A stretch of DNA of 64,000 nucleotides from Actinoallomurus bryophytorum (GTDB lineage: Bacteria > Actinomycetota > Actinomycetes > Streptosporangiales > Streptosporangiaceae). Position 1 is the first letter of the stretch, and each line of letters starts with the position of its first letter. The notes beneath the pieces were generated by a model that did no database searches, was not told where the DNA came from, and worked only from the letters and a program-made list of their open reading frames with translations. Shown here piece by piece: positions 17,314-26,419 of the stretch. Made by a program: the position numbers and the translations under genes. The stretch spans positions 6,696,001 through 6,760,000 of the forward strand of contig NZ_VFOZ01000001.1 of NCBI RefSeq assembly GCF_006716425.1, written 5' to 3'.

Positions 17314-18362
17314 CCATCACCTCGACGGAGAAGCCCGGCCGGACCGGCCCGCGTCTCGGCGGAGGCATCGGCGGGCGTACGTCGCTGGGCAACCTGGTCG
17401 TCCTCGCCGTGATCGTGGTCGTGCTGATCCCGCTCCCGCTGGTCCTGCCGGCCGCCCAGCAGGCCGTCGCGGTCCGCATCCTGATCTTCGCGCTGATGGG
17501 CGTCGGCTGGAACCTCATGAGCGGCTTCGGGGGGATGTTCAGCTTCGGGCACGCCGCGTACTTCGGTATCGGCGCCTACACCGGAGCATGGCTCCTCGTC
17601 GAGCACGGCGTCTCCCCGTGGATCGGCATGCTCGCCGGCGGAGCCCTGGCCGCCCTGTTCGGGGTGGTCATCGGCTACCTGTCGTTCCGGTACCGGCTGA
17701 AGGGCGCCTACTTCGCGCTGGCCACGTTCGCCTTCGCCGAGATGCTCCATCTCATCGCCACCAGCAGCGGCTTCGTCAACCGGGCCGTCGGCTACAACGT
17801 GCCGCTGATCCAGGGCTCGTCGTTCGGCAAGCTCCAGTTCGCGCTCGGCTCCCCGAACTACTTCTACGTCGGGCTGGGCCTGGTGGCCGTGGCGATCGCG
17901 GTGAACGTCCTCTACCTGCGGTCCCGCGCGGGCCGTTTCACGATCGCGGTACGCGACGACCAGACCGCGGCGGCGGCCCTCGGTGTGCACGCGATGCGCT
18001 ACCAGCTGATCACCATCGCGCTGTCGGCGGCGATCACGGCCGTGGCGGGCGTCTTCTACGTCCAGTACTACCTGTTCATCAACCCGGACCTCGCGTTCGG
18101 CTCGGACGTGTCCATCCAGGCGATCCTGCCGGCCGTCATCGGCGGTGTCGGCACGATCTGGGGTCCGGCGATCGGGGCGTTGATCCTCGGCCCGCTCTCG
18201 GACGTGACCGCGAGCCTGCTGCGCAACCCGCCGGCCTTCCTGTCCACCCTGCAGGGGCGCGGCGGGCTCGACGTGATCCTCTACGCGATCCTGCTCATCG
18301 TCTTGGTGCTGGCCCTGCCGCGCGGGGTCTACGGCGCGATCCGCGGGAGGTTCAGGCGATGA
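17310..18362 (+). CDS. Liv-type ABC permease (LivM-like)
   Basis: A 350-residue membrane protein with about ten helices. It shows WNLMSGFGGMFSFGHAAYFGIGAY, the LivM hallmark, and AVRDDQTAAAALGVHAMRYQL at the ATPase-docking loop. Start and stop both overlap neighbours by four bases. Partner of the LivH-like permease. Confidence 0.92.
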   Translation: MTITSTEKPGRTGPRLGGGIGGRTSLGNLVVLAVIVVVLIPLPLVLPAAQQAVAVRILIFALMGVGWNLMSGFGGMFSFGHAAYFGIGAYTGAWLLVEHGVSPWIGMLAGGALAALFGVVIGYLSFRYRLKGAYFALATFAFAEMLHLIATSSGFVNRAVGYNVPLIQGSSFGKLQFALGSPNYFYVGLGLVAVAIAVNVLYLRSRAGRFTIAVRDDQTAAAALGVHAMRYQLITIALSAAITAVAGVFYVQYYLFINPDLAFGSDVSIQAILPAVIGGVGTIWGPAIGALILGPLSDVTASLLRNPPAFLSTLQGRGGLDVILYAILLIVLVLALPRGVYGAIRGRFRR

Positions 18363-19093
18363 CGATCCTGCGCGTGGAGGGCGTGAGCAAGGCGTTCCAG
18401 GGCCTGCACGCCCTCGGCGACGTCGCCTTCGAGGTCGACGAGGGCCAGATCCTGGGCATCATCGGGCCGAACGGTGCGGGCAAGACGACCCTCTTCAACG
18501 CCATCTCCGGCGCGCTGAAGCCGGACAGCGGACGGATCGTGCTGGCCGGTGACGACATCACCGGCAGGCCGCCCCACCGCATCGCGCGCGCGGGCCTGGT
18601 CCGCACCTTCCAGCTGATGCGCCCGTTCCGGTCGATGACCGTGCTGGAGAACGTCGGCGTCGCGAGCATGAGCCACACGTCCGCGCACCGCGAGGTGGTC
18701 GCGCACGCGTCGGAGGTGGTGGAGCGCGTCGGGCTCGGCCGCTGGCGCGACACGTCCGCGGCCGAGCTGCCGACGGCCGGCCTGAAACGGCTCGAGCTCG
18801 CCCGCGCCCTGGCCATGCGGCCGAAGGTGCTGCTCCTGGACGAGGTGCTGGCCGGGCTGGTCCCGGCCGAGCGGGCACCGCTCCTCGAGCTCCTCGCCGC
18901 GCTGCGCGACGAGGACGGCCTGACGATGCTCTTCATCGAGCACATCATGGCCGCCGTGATGCGGCTGTCCGACCAGGTGCTGGTGCTCGAACAGGGGAGG
19001 GTCCTGACCCTCGGGGCGCCGGAGGAGGTGACACGGGATCCCCGTGTCGTCGAGGCGTACCTCGGAGAGGAGCCGAGCGGTGCTGAAACTTGA
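18359..19093 (+). CDS. Liv-type ABC ATPase (LivG-like)
   Basis: A 244-residue nucleotide-binding protein: Walker A GPNGAGKTT, LivG-type TGRPPHRIARAGLVRTFQ and Walker B LLLDEVLAGLVP. The ABC signature is altered: LPTAGLKRLELAR replaces the usual LSYGQQRRLEIAR, so the canonical SGGQ-like stretch is missing. Function may rely mainly on the LivF partner. The ATG overlaps the LivM stop, and the 3' end overlaps LivF by 14 bases. Confidence 0.9.
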   Translation: MTILRVEGVSKAFQGLHALGDVAFEVDEGQILGIIGPNGAGKTTLFNAISGALKPDSGRIVLAGDDITGRPPHRIARAGLVRTFQLMRPFRSMTVLENVGVASMSHTSAHREVVAHASEVVERVGLGRWRDTSAAELPTAGLKRLELARALAMRPKVLLLDEVLAGLVPAERAPLLELLAALRDEDGLTMLFIEHIMAAVMRLSDQVLVLEQGRVLTLGAPEEVTRDPRVVEAYLGEEPSGAET

Positions 19094-19850
19094 GGGTGTC
19101 TGCGCGGGCTACGGAGGCCTGAGCATCCTCCACGAGCTCTCCCTGGAGGTCGGCGAGGGAGAGATCGTCGCGCTGGTCGGCGCCAACGGCGCGGGCAAGA
19201 CGACCACGCTGCGTACGGTCTGTGGCGTGCTCAAGCCGACCGAGGGCACGATCGAGTTCCGCGGCGAGCGGATCAACGGCAGCCGTACCAGCGCGCTGGT
19301 CGCGGCCGGCCTGGTCCAGGTCCCCGAGGACCGGTCCCTGTTCGGGCCGCTCACCGTCGCGGAGAATCTCACCATGGGCGCGTGGACCCGGCCGGGTCAC
19401 ACCGCGCGCAAGGTACTCGACGAGGTCTACACGCTCTTCCCCATGCTGGCCGAACGCCGTAAGCAGATCGCCGAGACGCTCAGCGGCGGCCAGCAGCAGA
19501 TGCTCGCCATCGGCCGGGCGCTGATGGCCCAGCCGCGGCTGCTGATGCTCGACGAACCGTCCACCGGGCTGTCGCCGAAGCTGACCTGGGCGGTCCTCGA
19601 CGCGGTGCGCGCCGTACGCGACCAGGGGATCGCCGTCCTGCTCGTCGAGCAGAACGCCGCCCAGGCGCTGGCCATCGCGGACCGCGCCTACGTCATGGAG
19701 AACGGCACGACCGTCCTGGAGGGGACCGGCCCCGAGCTGGCCGGTGACGAGCGCGTGAAGCGGGCCTACCTCGGGCTGGCGCCCGATGCCGAGTCCGGGA
19801 CACCGGAGCCGGAGAGTGAGGGCCGGGGGACGGGCGAGGTGAGCGGGTGA
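19080..19850 (+). CDS. Liv-type ABC ATPase (LivF-like)
   Basis: A 256-residue nucleotide-binding subunit with Walker A GANGAGKTT, QVPEDRSLFGPLTV (typical LivF), signature LSGGQQQM and Walker B LMLDEPSTGLSP. The GTG at 19080 is chosen from GGAGAGGAG upstream and by family alignment. The stop overlaps the MmgE/PrpD start (GTGA), tying import translationally to the first catabolic enzyme. Confidence 0.92.
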   Translation: MLKLEGVCAGYGGLSILHELSLEVGEGEIVALVGANGAGKTTTLRTVCGVLKPTEGTIEFRGERINGSRTSALVAAGLVQVPEDRSLFGPLTVAENLTMGAWTRPGHTARKVLDEVYTLFPMLAERRKQIAETLSGGQQQMLAIGRALMAQPRLLMLDEPSTGLSPKLTWAVLDAVRAVRDQGIAVLLVEQNAAQALAIADRAYVMENGTTVLEGTGPELAGDERVKRAYLGLAPDAESGTPEPESEGRGTGEVSG

Positions 19851-21184
19851 CCGGCGAAGCCCTGCGCGCGACCGGTGAGCTGGGCTCCTGGGCCGCCGCA
19901 CTGCGGTGGGAGGAAGTGCCGGATCCGGTACGCGCCCGGCTGCCGCTGGTCCTGTTCGACGTCCTCGGTGCCTGCGCGGCCGGGGCGCGCCTCCCCGAAC
20001 AGCGTGCCCTGGTCGAGGCATGGGACCCCGCTCCCGGGCCCGCCCCCCTCGTCGGCGGCGGACGGAGCGTGAGTGTCGAGGACGCGGCGTGGCTGAACGG
20101 CATCGCGACGGTCTGCCTCGAACTCGACGAGGGCAACAAGTACGCCCGTGGGCATCCGGCGGCGCACGGGTTCTCCGCCGTGCTCGCCCTCGCCGCTCGC
20201 CTGGACGCGGACGGGCCGACGACGGCCGCCGCACTGCTCGTCGCCTACGAGGTGGCGGCCCGTTTCGGCCGCGCCACCACGCTGAACGCCGGGGCCCACC
20301 CGCACGGCAGCTGGGGCGTGACCGGCGCGGCCGCGGGCTGCGCCCGGCTGCTCGGGCTGGACGGTGACGCCGTCGCCGCGGCGATCGACACCGGGGCCGG
20401 CCTGCCGGTCGCCGCGCACTTCGCCTCGGCCCTGGACGGGAACCCGGTGCGCGACGCCTGGATGGGCGCCGCCAACAGTTCGGGCCTCGCCGCCGCCCGG
20501 ATGGCGGCGGCCGGGCTGGCCCGCAACACGGGCACGGCCGGGCACACGCTGGGCGGCCTGCTCGGCTCCTTCGAGCCCGGCGAGCTGGTCGCGGAGCTGG
20601 GCACGCGCTGGGATATCACGCTCGGGTACTTCAAGAGACACGCGTCCTGTTCGTTCACCCATCCCGCGGCCGACGCCGTACTCGAGCTGCGCCCGGCCCT
20701 CGCCGGCCGGGCCGTCGAGGAGATCCTGGTCGAGACGCACTCGCTGGGCGCGGGTCTGGACCGGGTGACCTGGGACAACAGGCTTTCCGCGATGTTCTCC
20801 ACCCCGTTCGTCGTCGCCACCGCGTTCCTGCGGGGCCGTGTCGGCCCGGAGGCTTCGATCCCGCCGGCACTCCACGATCCGGAGGTCGTGGAGCTGGCGA
20901 GCCGGGTCCGCGTCGCCGTCGCGCCGGACCTGGACGCCCGGCTTCCCGGCGAGCGCCCGGCCCGCGTCACGGTGCGCACGCGCGACGGCGCCCGCCACGT
21001 CCACGAGGTGCCGAACCCCGTCGGAGACGTCGACCACCACCCCCTCACCGAGGCCGACCTGTCCGGCCTGCTGAGCGGACTGCTCGGGGACGGCACCCTG
21101 CCGGGCCGGCTCCGCGACTGCGCCGGGCGGCTGCCGGAGGCGCCTGGCGTCCGTGACCTGCTGGGTTCGCTCGCCGATCCGTAG
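19847..21184 (+). CDS. MmgE/PrpD family protein
   Basis: A 445-residue MmgE/PrpD enzyme, second full-length paralogue in the island. It shows LELDEGNKYARGHPAAHGFSAVLALA where the family has a D/N-D-T/H active-site segment, NAGAHPHGSWGVTGAAAG, and YFKRHASCSFTHPAADA. The substrate-loop residues differ from the 9752-11176 protein, so the paralogues probably act on different intermediates. First enzyme gene after the Liv transporter. Confidence 0.87.
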   Translation: MTGEALRATGELGSWAAALRWEEVPDPVRARLPLVLFDVLGACAAGARLPEQRALVEAWDPAPGPAPLVGGGRSVSVEDAAWLNGIATVCLELDEGNKYARGHPAAHGFSAVLALAARLDADGPTTAAALLVAYEVAARFGRATTLNAGAHPHGSWGVTGAAAGCARLLGLDGDAVAAAIDTGAGLPVAAHFASALDGNPVRDAWMGAANSSGLAAARMAAAGLARNTGTAGHTLGGLLGSFEPGELVAELGTRWDITLGYFKRHASCSFTHPAADAVLELRPALAGRAVEEILVETHSLGAGLDRVTWDNRLSAMFSTPFVVATAFLRGRVGPEASIPPALHDPEVVELASRVRVAVAPDLDARLPGERPARVTVRTRDGARHVHEVPNPVGDVDHHPLTEADLSGLLSGLLGDGTLPGRLRDCAGRLPEAPGVRDLLGSLADP

Positions 21185-21229
21185 GGCGGCGCTCGTCCAG
21201 TCGCCGAGACAAGAACCCGGGAGAGCCCA

Positions 21230-21868
21230 GTGCGCATTTTCGCGATCACCCCCATCCACGTCCCCGAGGAAGAGCTCCTGCGCCGGCAGCGGCGCTACGA
21301 CCAGATCAGCCCGCCCGGTGTCACGGTCGAGCTGCACGACATCGGCGACCACGCGCCCAGCGCCCTGGAGACGGCGGAGGACGTACGCGAGTCCGAGCGG
21401 TGCGTCGTCGCGGCACTGCGTGCGGCCGGGCCGGGCTACGACGCGTTCCTGCCCGACTGCGTGCTCGATCCCGGCGTCGCCGAGTTGCAGGGACGGCTCG
21501 CGGCACCCGTGTTCGGCATCCTGCGGCTCTCCGTCGGCTACGCGGTCGCCACCGGGCGCACCGCCGGCGCGGTCACGCGCAACCAGGCGATCGCGGATGA
21601 GCTCACGGCCGTCGCCGCGGCGTACGGCTTCGCTGGATCACTGCGCGAGGTGTCCGTGCTGGACCTCGGCCTCGACGCGATCGCCGATGACGCCCGCTGG
21701 GTCGCGGCGCTCGGCGGAGCCGTGGACGGTCTCGCCGACGACGGCGCGGACCTCGTCGTGAACGGCTGCTCGGCCGTCGACCTGGACGCGGCCGACCCCC
21801 ATCGCGTCCCCGTGGTCGACCCGACAGCCCTGGCCCTGCGCCTCCTGGGGGCGGGGGAGGCGGCATGA
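21230..21868 (+). CDS. Asp/Glu/hydantoin racemase superfamily protein
   Basis: A 212-residue cofactor-independent racemase/isomerase-like protein. The two catalytic cysteines of the superfamily are visible as C77 (LPDCVLD) and C180 (VNGCSAVD), one per half of the pseudo-symmetric fold. The superfamily includes hydantoin racemase, maleate isomerase, arylmalonate decarboxylase and Asp/Glu racemase. GGGAGAG precedes the GTG. Beside a hydantoinase-like gene, hydantoin racemase is possible; maleate isomerase chemistry would also fit. Confidence 0.83.
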   Translation: MRIFAITPIHVPEEELLRRQRRYDQISPPGVTVELHDIGDHAPSALETAEDVRESERCVVAALRAAGPGYDAFLPDCVLDPGVAELQGRLAAPVFGILRLSVGYAVATGRTAGAVTRNQAIADELTAVAAAYGFAGSLREVSVLDLGLDAIADDARWVAALGGAVDGLADDGADLVVNGCSAVDLDAADPHRVPVVDPTALALRLLGAGEAA

Positions 21869-23241
21869 GCGAGACGGGTCCCGACCTGGTCGTCGCCGGT
21901 GCCGGCGGCGGGCTGGTGGCGGCGCTGCGCGCCGCCCAGCACGGTCTGGACGTCCTGGTCGTCGAGGCCAGCGAGCACTTCCGGCGCGGCAACAACACCT
22001 CGATGTCCACCGCGATGGTGCCCGGAGCGGGGTCGCGCTGGCAGCGCGAGGCCGGCATCGACGACTCGCCGGAGCTCTTCGCCGAGGACGTACGGGCCAA
22101 GACCAAGGGCCAGGGCGACGAACGGCTGGCACGGGCACTCGGGGACGTCAGCGCCGGCCTAGTGGAGTGGATGGCCGACCACCTCGGCATGCCCCTGTCG
22201 CTCGTCACCGACTTCCACTATCCCGGGCACTCGGTCGACCGGTGCCACACCATTCCCGGGCGGCACGGGACCGGGCTGATCGACCATCTGCTGAGCGCGG
22301 TCAGGGCCGAGGACCGGGTGGAGATGCTCGTCCCCGCCCGGCTGTCCGGCATCCGGTCCTCCGCGGACGGGCACGTCGAGGCCGCGGTCGTCACCTACCC
22401 GGACGGGTCGGCCGAGGACATCCCCACCCGCGCGCTGCTGCTGGCCACCAACGGCTACGGCGCCGACCGTGACCTCGTCGCGGAGCACCTGCCGGAGATC
22501 GCCACGGCGGTCTACCACGGCAGCGAGACCTCGCGGGGCGACGCCCTGCGGATCGGCACCGGGATCGGCGCCGCCACCGCCTTCCTCGACGCGTACCAGG
22601 GGCACGGGGCGCTGGCCCACCGCGCGGCGACGCTCGTCGGCTGGGCGACGATCATGCACGGCGCCGTCATGCTGGACCTCACCGGGTACCGGTTCGGCGA
22701 CGAGACGACCGGCTACTCCGAGTACGCCGCCGCGCTCGCCGCACGGCCGCAGGCCACCGGCTGGATCGTGCTCGACCAGCGGATCCACGACCTGTGCCTG
22801 CCGTTCACCGATTTCCGGCAGACCGTCGAGTCGGGTGTACTGGTCTGGGCGGACGACGTCGAGTCGCTGGCCGGGGCCATCGGCCTGCCGGCGGCGGCCG
22901 GCGAGCTCGCCGAGGTCGCCCGCGCCGCACGGGGCGAGGCCACCGACCGGTTCGGGCGCACCTTCTTCGAGGCGCCGCTGGCACCGCCGTACGCCGCGGT
23001 GCGCGTGGTCCCGGCGCTGTTCCACACCCAGGGCGGGCTCGTGGTCGACGAGCACGCACGCGTCCTGCGGGACGACGGCTCGCAGATCTCCGGCCTGTAC
23101 GCCTCCGGTGGCGCGGCGGCCGGGATCTCCGGACACGGCGCTGCCGGTTACTTGGCGGGGAACGGCCTGCTGCCCGCACTGGGCCTGGCGTACCTGGCCG
23201 CCGACCACCTCGCACACCACATCGGGAGGGAAACGCGATGA
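21865..23241 (+). CDS. FAD-dependent oxidoreductase (fumarate reductase flavoprotein-like)
   Basis: A 458-residue flavoprotein of the succinate dehydrogenase/fumarate reductase/3-ketosteroid dehydrogenase group. The N-terminal dinucleotide motif is VVAGAGGGLVAALRAAQHG with a terminal acidic VVEAS; the C-terminal FAD-closing segment includes GLYASGGAAAGISGHGAAGYLAGNG. It likely introduces or reduces a C=C bond next to carboxylates. ATG overlaps the racemase stop. No heme- or iron-sulfur-subunit gene is adjacent, so its electron acceptor is unknown. Confidence 0.85.
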   Translation: MSETGPDLVVAGAGGGLVAALRAAQHGLDVLVVEASEHFRRGNNTSMSTAMVPGAGSRWQREAGIDDSPELFAEDVRAKTKGQGDERLARALGDVSAGLVEWMADHLGMPLSLVTDFHYPGHSVDRCHTIPGRHGTGLIDHLLSAVRAEDRVEMLVPARLSGIRSSADGHVEAAVVTYPDGSAEDIPTRALLLATNGYGADRDLVAEHLPEIATAVYHGSETSRGDALRIGTGIGAATAFLDAYQGHGALAHRAATLVGWATIMHGAVMLDLTGYRFGDETTGYSEYAAALAARPQATGWIVLDQRIHDLCLPFTDFRQTVESGVLVWADDVESLAGAIGLPAAAGELAEVARAARGEATDRFGRTFFEAPLAPPYAAVRVVPALFHTQGGLVVDEHARVLRDDGSQISGLYASGGAAAGISGHGAAGYLAGNGLLPALGLAYLAADHLAHHIGRETR

Positions 23242-24707
23242 GTTCACTGGAAACACTGGTCAAGAACGTCCAGGTCGTACGGCCGGGCGTCGCCGAGCCG
23301 GAGCGGCTCGACATCGGGATCGCCGGAGGAAAATTCACCCGGCTGGCGGCCGACATCCCCGCCGAGGACGCGCAGGTCGTCATCGACGGGCGCGGCCTGC
23401 TCGCGTTTCCCGGCGTCGTCGACGCCCACCAGCACTGGGGGATCTACAACCCGCTGGACGAGGACACCCGTACCGAGAGCCGTGCGTCGGCGCAGGGCGG
23501 CGTGACGACGGCGCTGACGTACATGCGCACCGGTCAGTACTACCTGAACCGCGGTGGCAGCTACGACGAGTTCTTCCCGCATGTCCTGGAGCAGTCGGAG
23601 GGTCGTGCCTACGTCGACTACGCCTTCCACCTCGCGCCCATGATGCGCGAGCACATCGAGGAGATCCCGCTTCTCATCGAGAAGTACGGCGTGACGTCGT
23701 TCAAGATCTTCATGTTCTACGGCAGCCACGGCCTGCACGGCAGGTCGGCGGACCAGAGCTCGTTCCTCATGATCCCCAAGGACGAGCGGTACGACCTGGC
23801 GCACTTCGAGTTCGTCATGCGCGGAGTCCAGGAGGCACGGGAGAAGCTCACCGAGCTCGCCCCGCACGTCTCGCTCTCCCTGCACTGCGAGACCGCCGAG
23901 ATCATGACCGCCTACACGCGGCTGGTCGAGGAGCAGGGCACGCTGAGCGGCCTGGCCGCCTACAGCGCGTCCCGCCCGCAGCACTCCGAGGGCCTCGCCG
24001 TCACCATCGCGTCCTACCTGGCGCACGAGACCGGGCTGCCCAACATCAACCTGCTCCACCTGTCCTCGCGCAAGGCGCTCGACGCCGCGGTGCGCATGGC
24101 GCGGACGTTCCCGCACGTCGACTTCAGGCGTGAGGTGACGGTCGGGCACCTGCTCGCCGACGTCGAGACCGCCGCCGGGATCGGCGGGAAGGTCAACCCG
24201 CCGCTGCGGCCGCGCGAGGACGTCGAGGCGCTGTGGGAGTACGTCCTCGACGGGACCGTCGACTGGGTGGTCAGCGACCACGCCTGCTGCAAGGACGAGA
24301 CAAAGTTCGGCGACCCGCGCGAGGACGTCTTCGCGGCCAAGTCGGGCTTCGGCGGCACCGAGTACCTCCTGCCCGGTCTCGTCGGAGAGGGACGCCGCCG
24401 CGGCCTGTCCTACGGGCGTATCGCGGAGCTGACCTCGTGGAACCCCGCCCAGCGGTACGGCCTGCCGACCAAGGGCACCATCGCCGAGGGGTACGACGCG
24501 GACTTCTGCCTGGTCGACCCGTCGGCCACCTGGACGGTGCACGCCGCCGACTCCGAGTCGACGCAGGAGTACACCCCGTTCGAGGGCTTCGAGCTGTCGG
24601 CCAAGGTGACCGACACGTTCGTCCGCGGCCACCAGGTCCTCGAGCGCGGCAACGTCGTCGGCACGCCACAGGGCGTCTTCCTGCGCCGGCCCACGGGGAC
24701 GCGATGA
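23238..24707 (+). CDS. Hydantoinase/dihydropyrimidinase-like amidohydrolase
   Basis: A 489-residue binuclear-metal amidohydrolase. Metal and catalytic residues can be placed: H64 and H66 (DAHQHWG), a lysine suited to carbamylation at K156 (TSFKIFMFYG), H216, H274 (NLLHLSS) and D347 in SDHACC. Size and layout match D-hydantoinase, dihydropyrimidinase and allantoinase, enzymes that open cyclic ureides or imides. The start overlaps the upstream flavoprotein stop. This is the strongest clue that the island's substrate, or an intermediate, has a cyclic amide bond. Confidence 0.87.
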   Translation: MSSLETLVKNVQVVRPGVAEPERLDIGIAGGKFTRLAADIPAEDAQVVIDGRGLLAFPGVVDAHQHWGIYNPLDEDTRTESRASAQGGVTTALTYMRTGQYYLNRGGSYDEFFPHVLEQSEGRAYVDYAFHLAPMMREHIEEIPLLIEKYGVTSFKIFMFYGSHGLHGRSADQSSFLMIPKDERYDLAHFEFVMRGVQEAREKLTELAPHVSLSLHCETAEIMTAYTRLVEEQGTLSGLAAYSASRPQHSEGLAVTIASYLAHETGLPNINLLHLSSRKALDAAVRMARTFPHVDFRREVTVGHLLADVETAAGIGGKVNPPLRPREDVEALWEYVLDGTVDWVVSDHACCKDETKFGDPREDVFAAKSGFGGTEYLLPGLVGEGRRRGLSYGRIAELTSWNPAQRYGLPTKGTIAEGYDADFCLVDPSATWTVHAADSESTQEYTPFEGFELSAKVTDTFVRGHQVLERGNVVGTPQGVFLRRPTGTR

Positions 24708-25407
24708 CGCTGACCGCACCCGACGTCGGGACCAGCCGGGACCTGGCCCGGCTGGCCGTGACGGTCCACGCGAAGGAGCCGGGCCCGGACGAATGGGCGG
24801 AGTTCCGCCGGCTCGTCCATGACGGCCCCGTACGCGCGCTGGCCGCACCGGCCCCGGAGGCGCTGGCCTCCCTGGCCGAGGAGATCGGCGGACCCACCGG
24901 CGAACTGCCGCTGCTCGGCACCGGGCTGCGCGCCGACGACTACGAGGCGCTGGGGTGGAACGCCGCCCGGTGCGGTGCCGCGGACCTGCCCGATGTGGCG
25001 CTCCTGATCGCCGGTCTGGCCGCCACCGATGAGTTCGACCTCACGTCGGCCGCCGCGTCGGCGCGCCTGTGCCGCGCCGTGCTGGCCGGCCGGGCGGTCG
25101 TCCGCGCCGCCGGGGCCCTGATCGCCGGACCCGTACCGGCCCGTCCTTCGTACGGCGTGCTCGGTGCTGCCGTGACCTGCGCACTGCTCGGCGGGGCGTC
25201 GGAGGAGGACCTGGCCGTCGTGCTCGATCTCGCCGCGAGCCTGATGGTGACGGTCGTCGCCGCCGGCGGTGACGCGCGGCTCCTGGCGGCCGGGCATGTC
25301 TGCGCCTCCGGATGGCTGGCGGTGGCCGTCTGGCGGGCCGGAGTGACGCCGCTGCCCGGGGCCGGGCCCACACCGCGTCGGTCGTCGCCGGACGGCTCCT
25401 CGGATGA
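24704..25407 (+). CDS. Small MmgE-like helical protein, probable frameshift near 3' end
   Basis: About 234 residues, rich in Ala/Leu helices, with a segment (VLGAAVTCALLGGASEEDLAVVLDLAASL) resembling part of the MmgE/PrpD helical domain; no catalytic residue is recognisable. The ATG overlaps the amidohydrolase stop. As written, the frame runs on to 25729, 326 bases into the next gene, with poor-quality sequence. If the frame slips by one base around 25360-25369 (a GGGGCCGGGCCC run), the protein ends HTASVVAGRLLG with its TGA overlapping the next ATG, like every other junction here. I therefore place the end at 25407. A one-base deletion in the sequence or in the genome is likely. Confidence 0.6.
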
Positions 25408-26390
25408 ACCGGCCCGGCCTGCTGGTCAACCTCGCCGCGCCCATCGCGGGACACGCTGCGGGACACGCTGCGGAACGCCAGGACGCGGCCGGCGTCGCGG
25501 CGAGAGCGTGCGCGGCCGGGTTCGACGGCGTCGGTCTCACCGACAGCCCACGGTTGTACCCCGACTGCTTCATCGAGACCGACCGGGTGCTCGCCGGTAC
25601 GCCGGCCGCGCTCGCCGGGCCGTGCGTCGTGGGTCTGGGCCTGCGGCACCCGGCCACGGTCGCCGCCTCCCTGACCACCCTCGGCCGGCGGCACGGCGAG
25701 CGTCTGCTGGCGGTGGTGGGCCGCGGTGAGAGCTCGGTGCGCAACGAGGGGCTGCCGGTGCCCGGCCTCGACGCGTACGGCGAGCTGCTCGCCGGGCTGG
25801 TCAGCGCCTCCGGCGAGCTGGGCGGAGACCCGGGCGCGGGGCGGCTGCTCGGCGCCGCGTCCGGCCCGCGCACGATCGCGCTGACCGCCGCCCACCTCGG
25901 CGGGGTCCTCATCGACGTGGGCGTCGAACCCTCCGTCGTGGCCGCAGCGGTCGGGATCGCACAGGACGCGAACCCGTCCGTACGCTGCTGGCTGTTCACG
26001 CGTGCCGTTCCGACCCGTTCCGCGGAGGAGGCACGCGAGGTGGCCGAACCCATCCTCGGCTCCTGCGCGGCCCGGCTGGTCGCGGCGCCCGGCTGGTACG
26101 GGCTGAGCCCGGATCTCGCCGGCCCCGTACGCCGCGTGGCGGAGAGCCACGACTACCGCCGGCACGGCACGTCCGGCGCACGCGGCGGGGAACGCGCTCC
26201 GGAGCAGGTGGAGACCGCGGTGCGGGACCGTTTCGTGCTGACCGGAGAGTCCACGCGCCTCGCGGCGCGGGTGGCCGAGCTGACCCGCCTCGGGGTCGAC
26301 GGCTTCGTCGTCGCCGGGGCGTTGCGCGGCGTGTCCGAGCGGCTGGACGCGCTCGGCGCGGCGTTCGCGGAGGGTTTCGCGGCCGCGTGA
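25404..26390 (+). CDS. LLM-class (luciferase-like) flavin/F420-dependent oxidoreductase
   Basis: A 328-residue bacterial luciferase-like TIM-barrel protein. GLTDSPRLYPDCF, VVGLGLRHPATVAASLTTL and RLLAVVGRGESSVRNEG match the F420-dependent methylene-H4MPT reductase-like branch, whose members also include flavin monooxygenases of cyclic compounds. It uses reduced F420 or FMN in the cytoplasm. It starts at the ATGA junction described for the preceding gene. Ring or C-H oxidation of an intermediate is plausible; substrate unknown. Confidence 0.82.
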   Translation: MNRPGLLVNLAAPIAGHAAGHAAERQDAAGVAARACAAGFDGVGLTDSPRLYPDCFIETDRVLAGTPAALAGPCVVGLGLRHPATVAASLTTLGRRHGERLLAVVGRGESSVRNEGLPVPGLDAYGELLAGLVSASGELGGDPGAGRLLGAASGPRTIALTAAHLGGVLIDVGVEPSVVAAAVGIAQDANPSVRCWLFTRAVPTRSAEEAREVAEPILGSCAARLVAAPGWYGLSPDLAGPVRRVAESHDYRRHGTSGARGGERAPEQVETAVRDRFVLTGESTRLAARVAELTRLGVDGFVVAGALRGVSERLDALGAAFAEGFAAA

Positions 26391-26419
26391 GCCGCGGCCG
26401 CCGACCGGAAGGGAGTGTC

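Noticed and set aside
25408-25729. C-terminal extension of the MmgE-like protein into the LLM gene
   Set aside because: Arg/Gly-rich, overlaps well-conserved LLM coding sequence, and a one-base shift gives a normal coupled stop.
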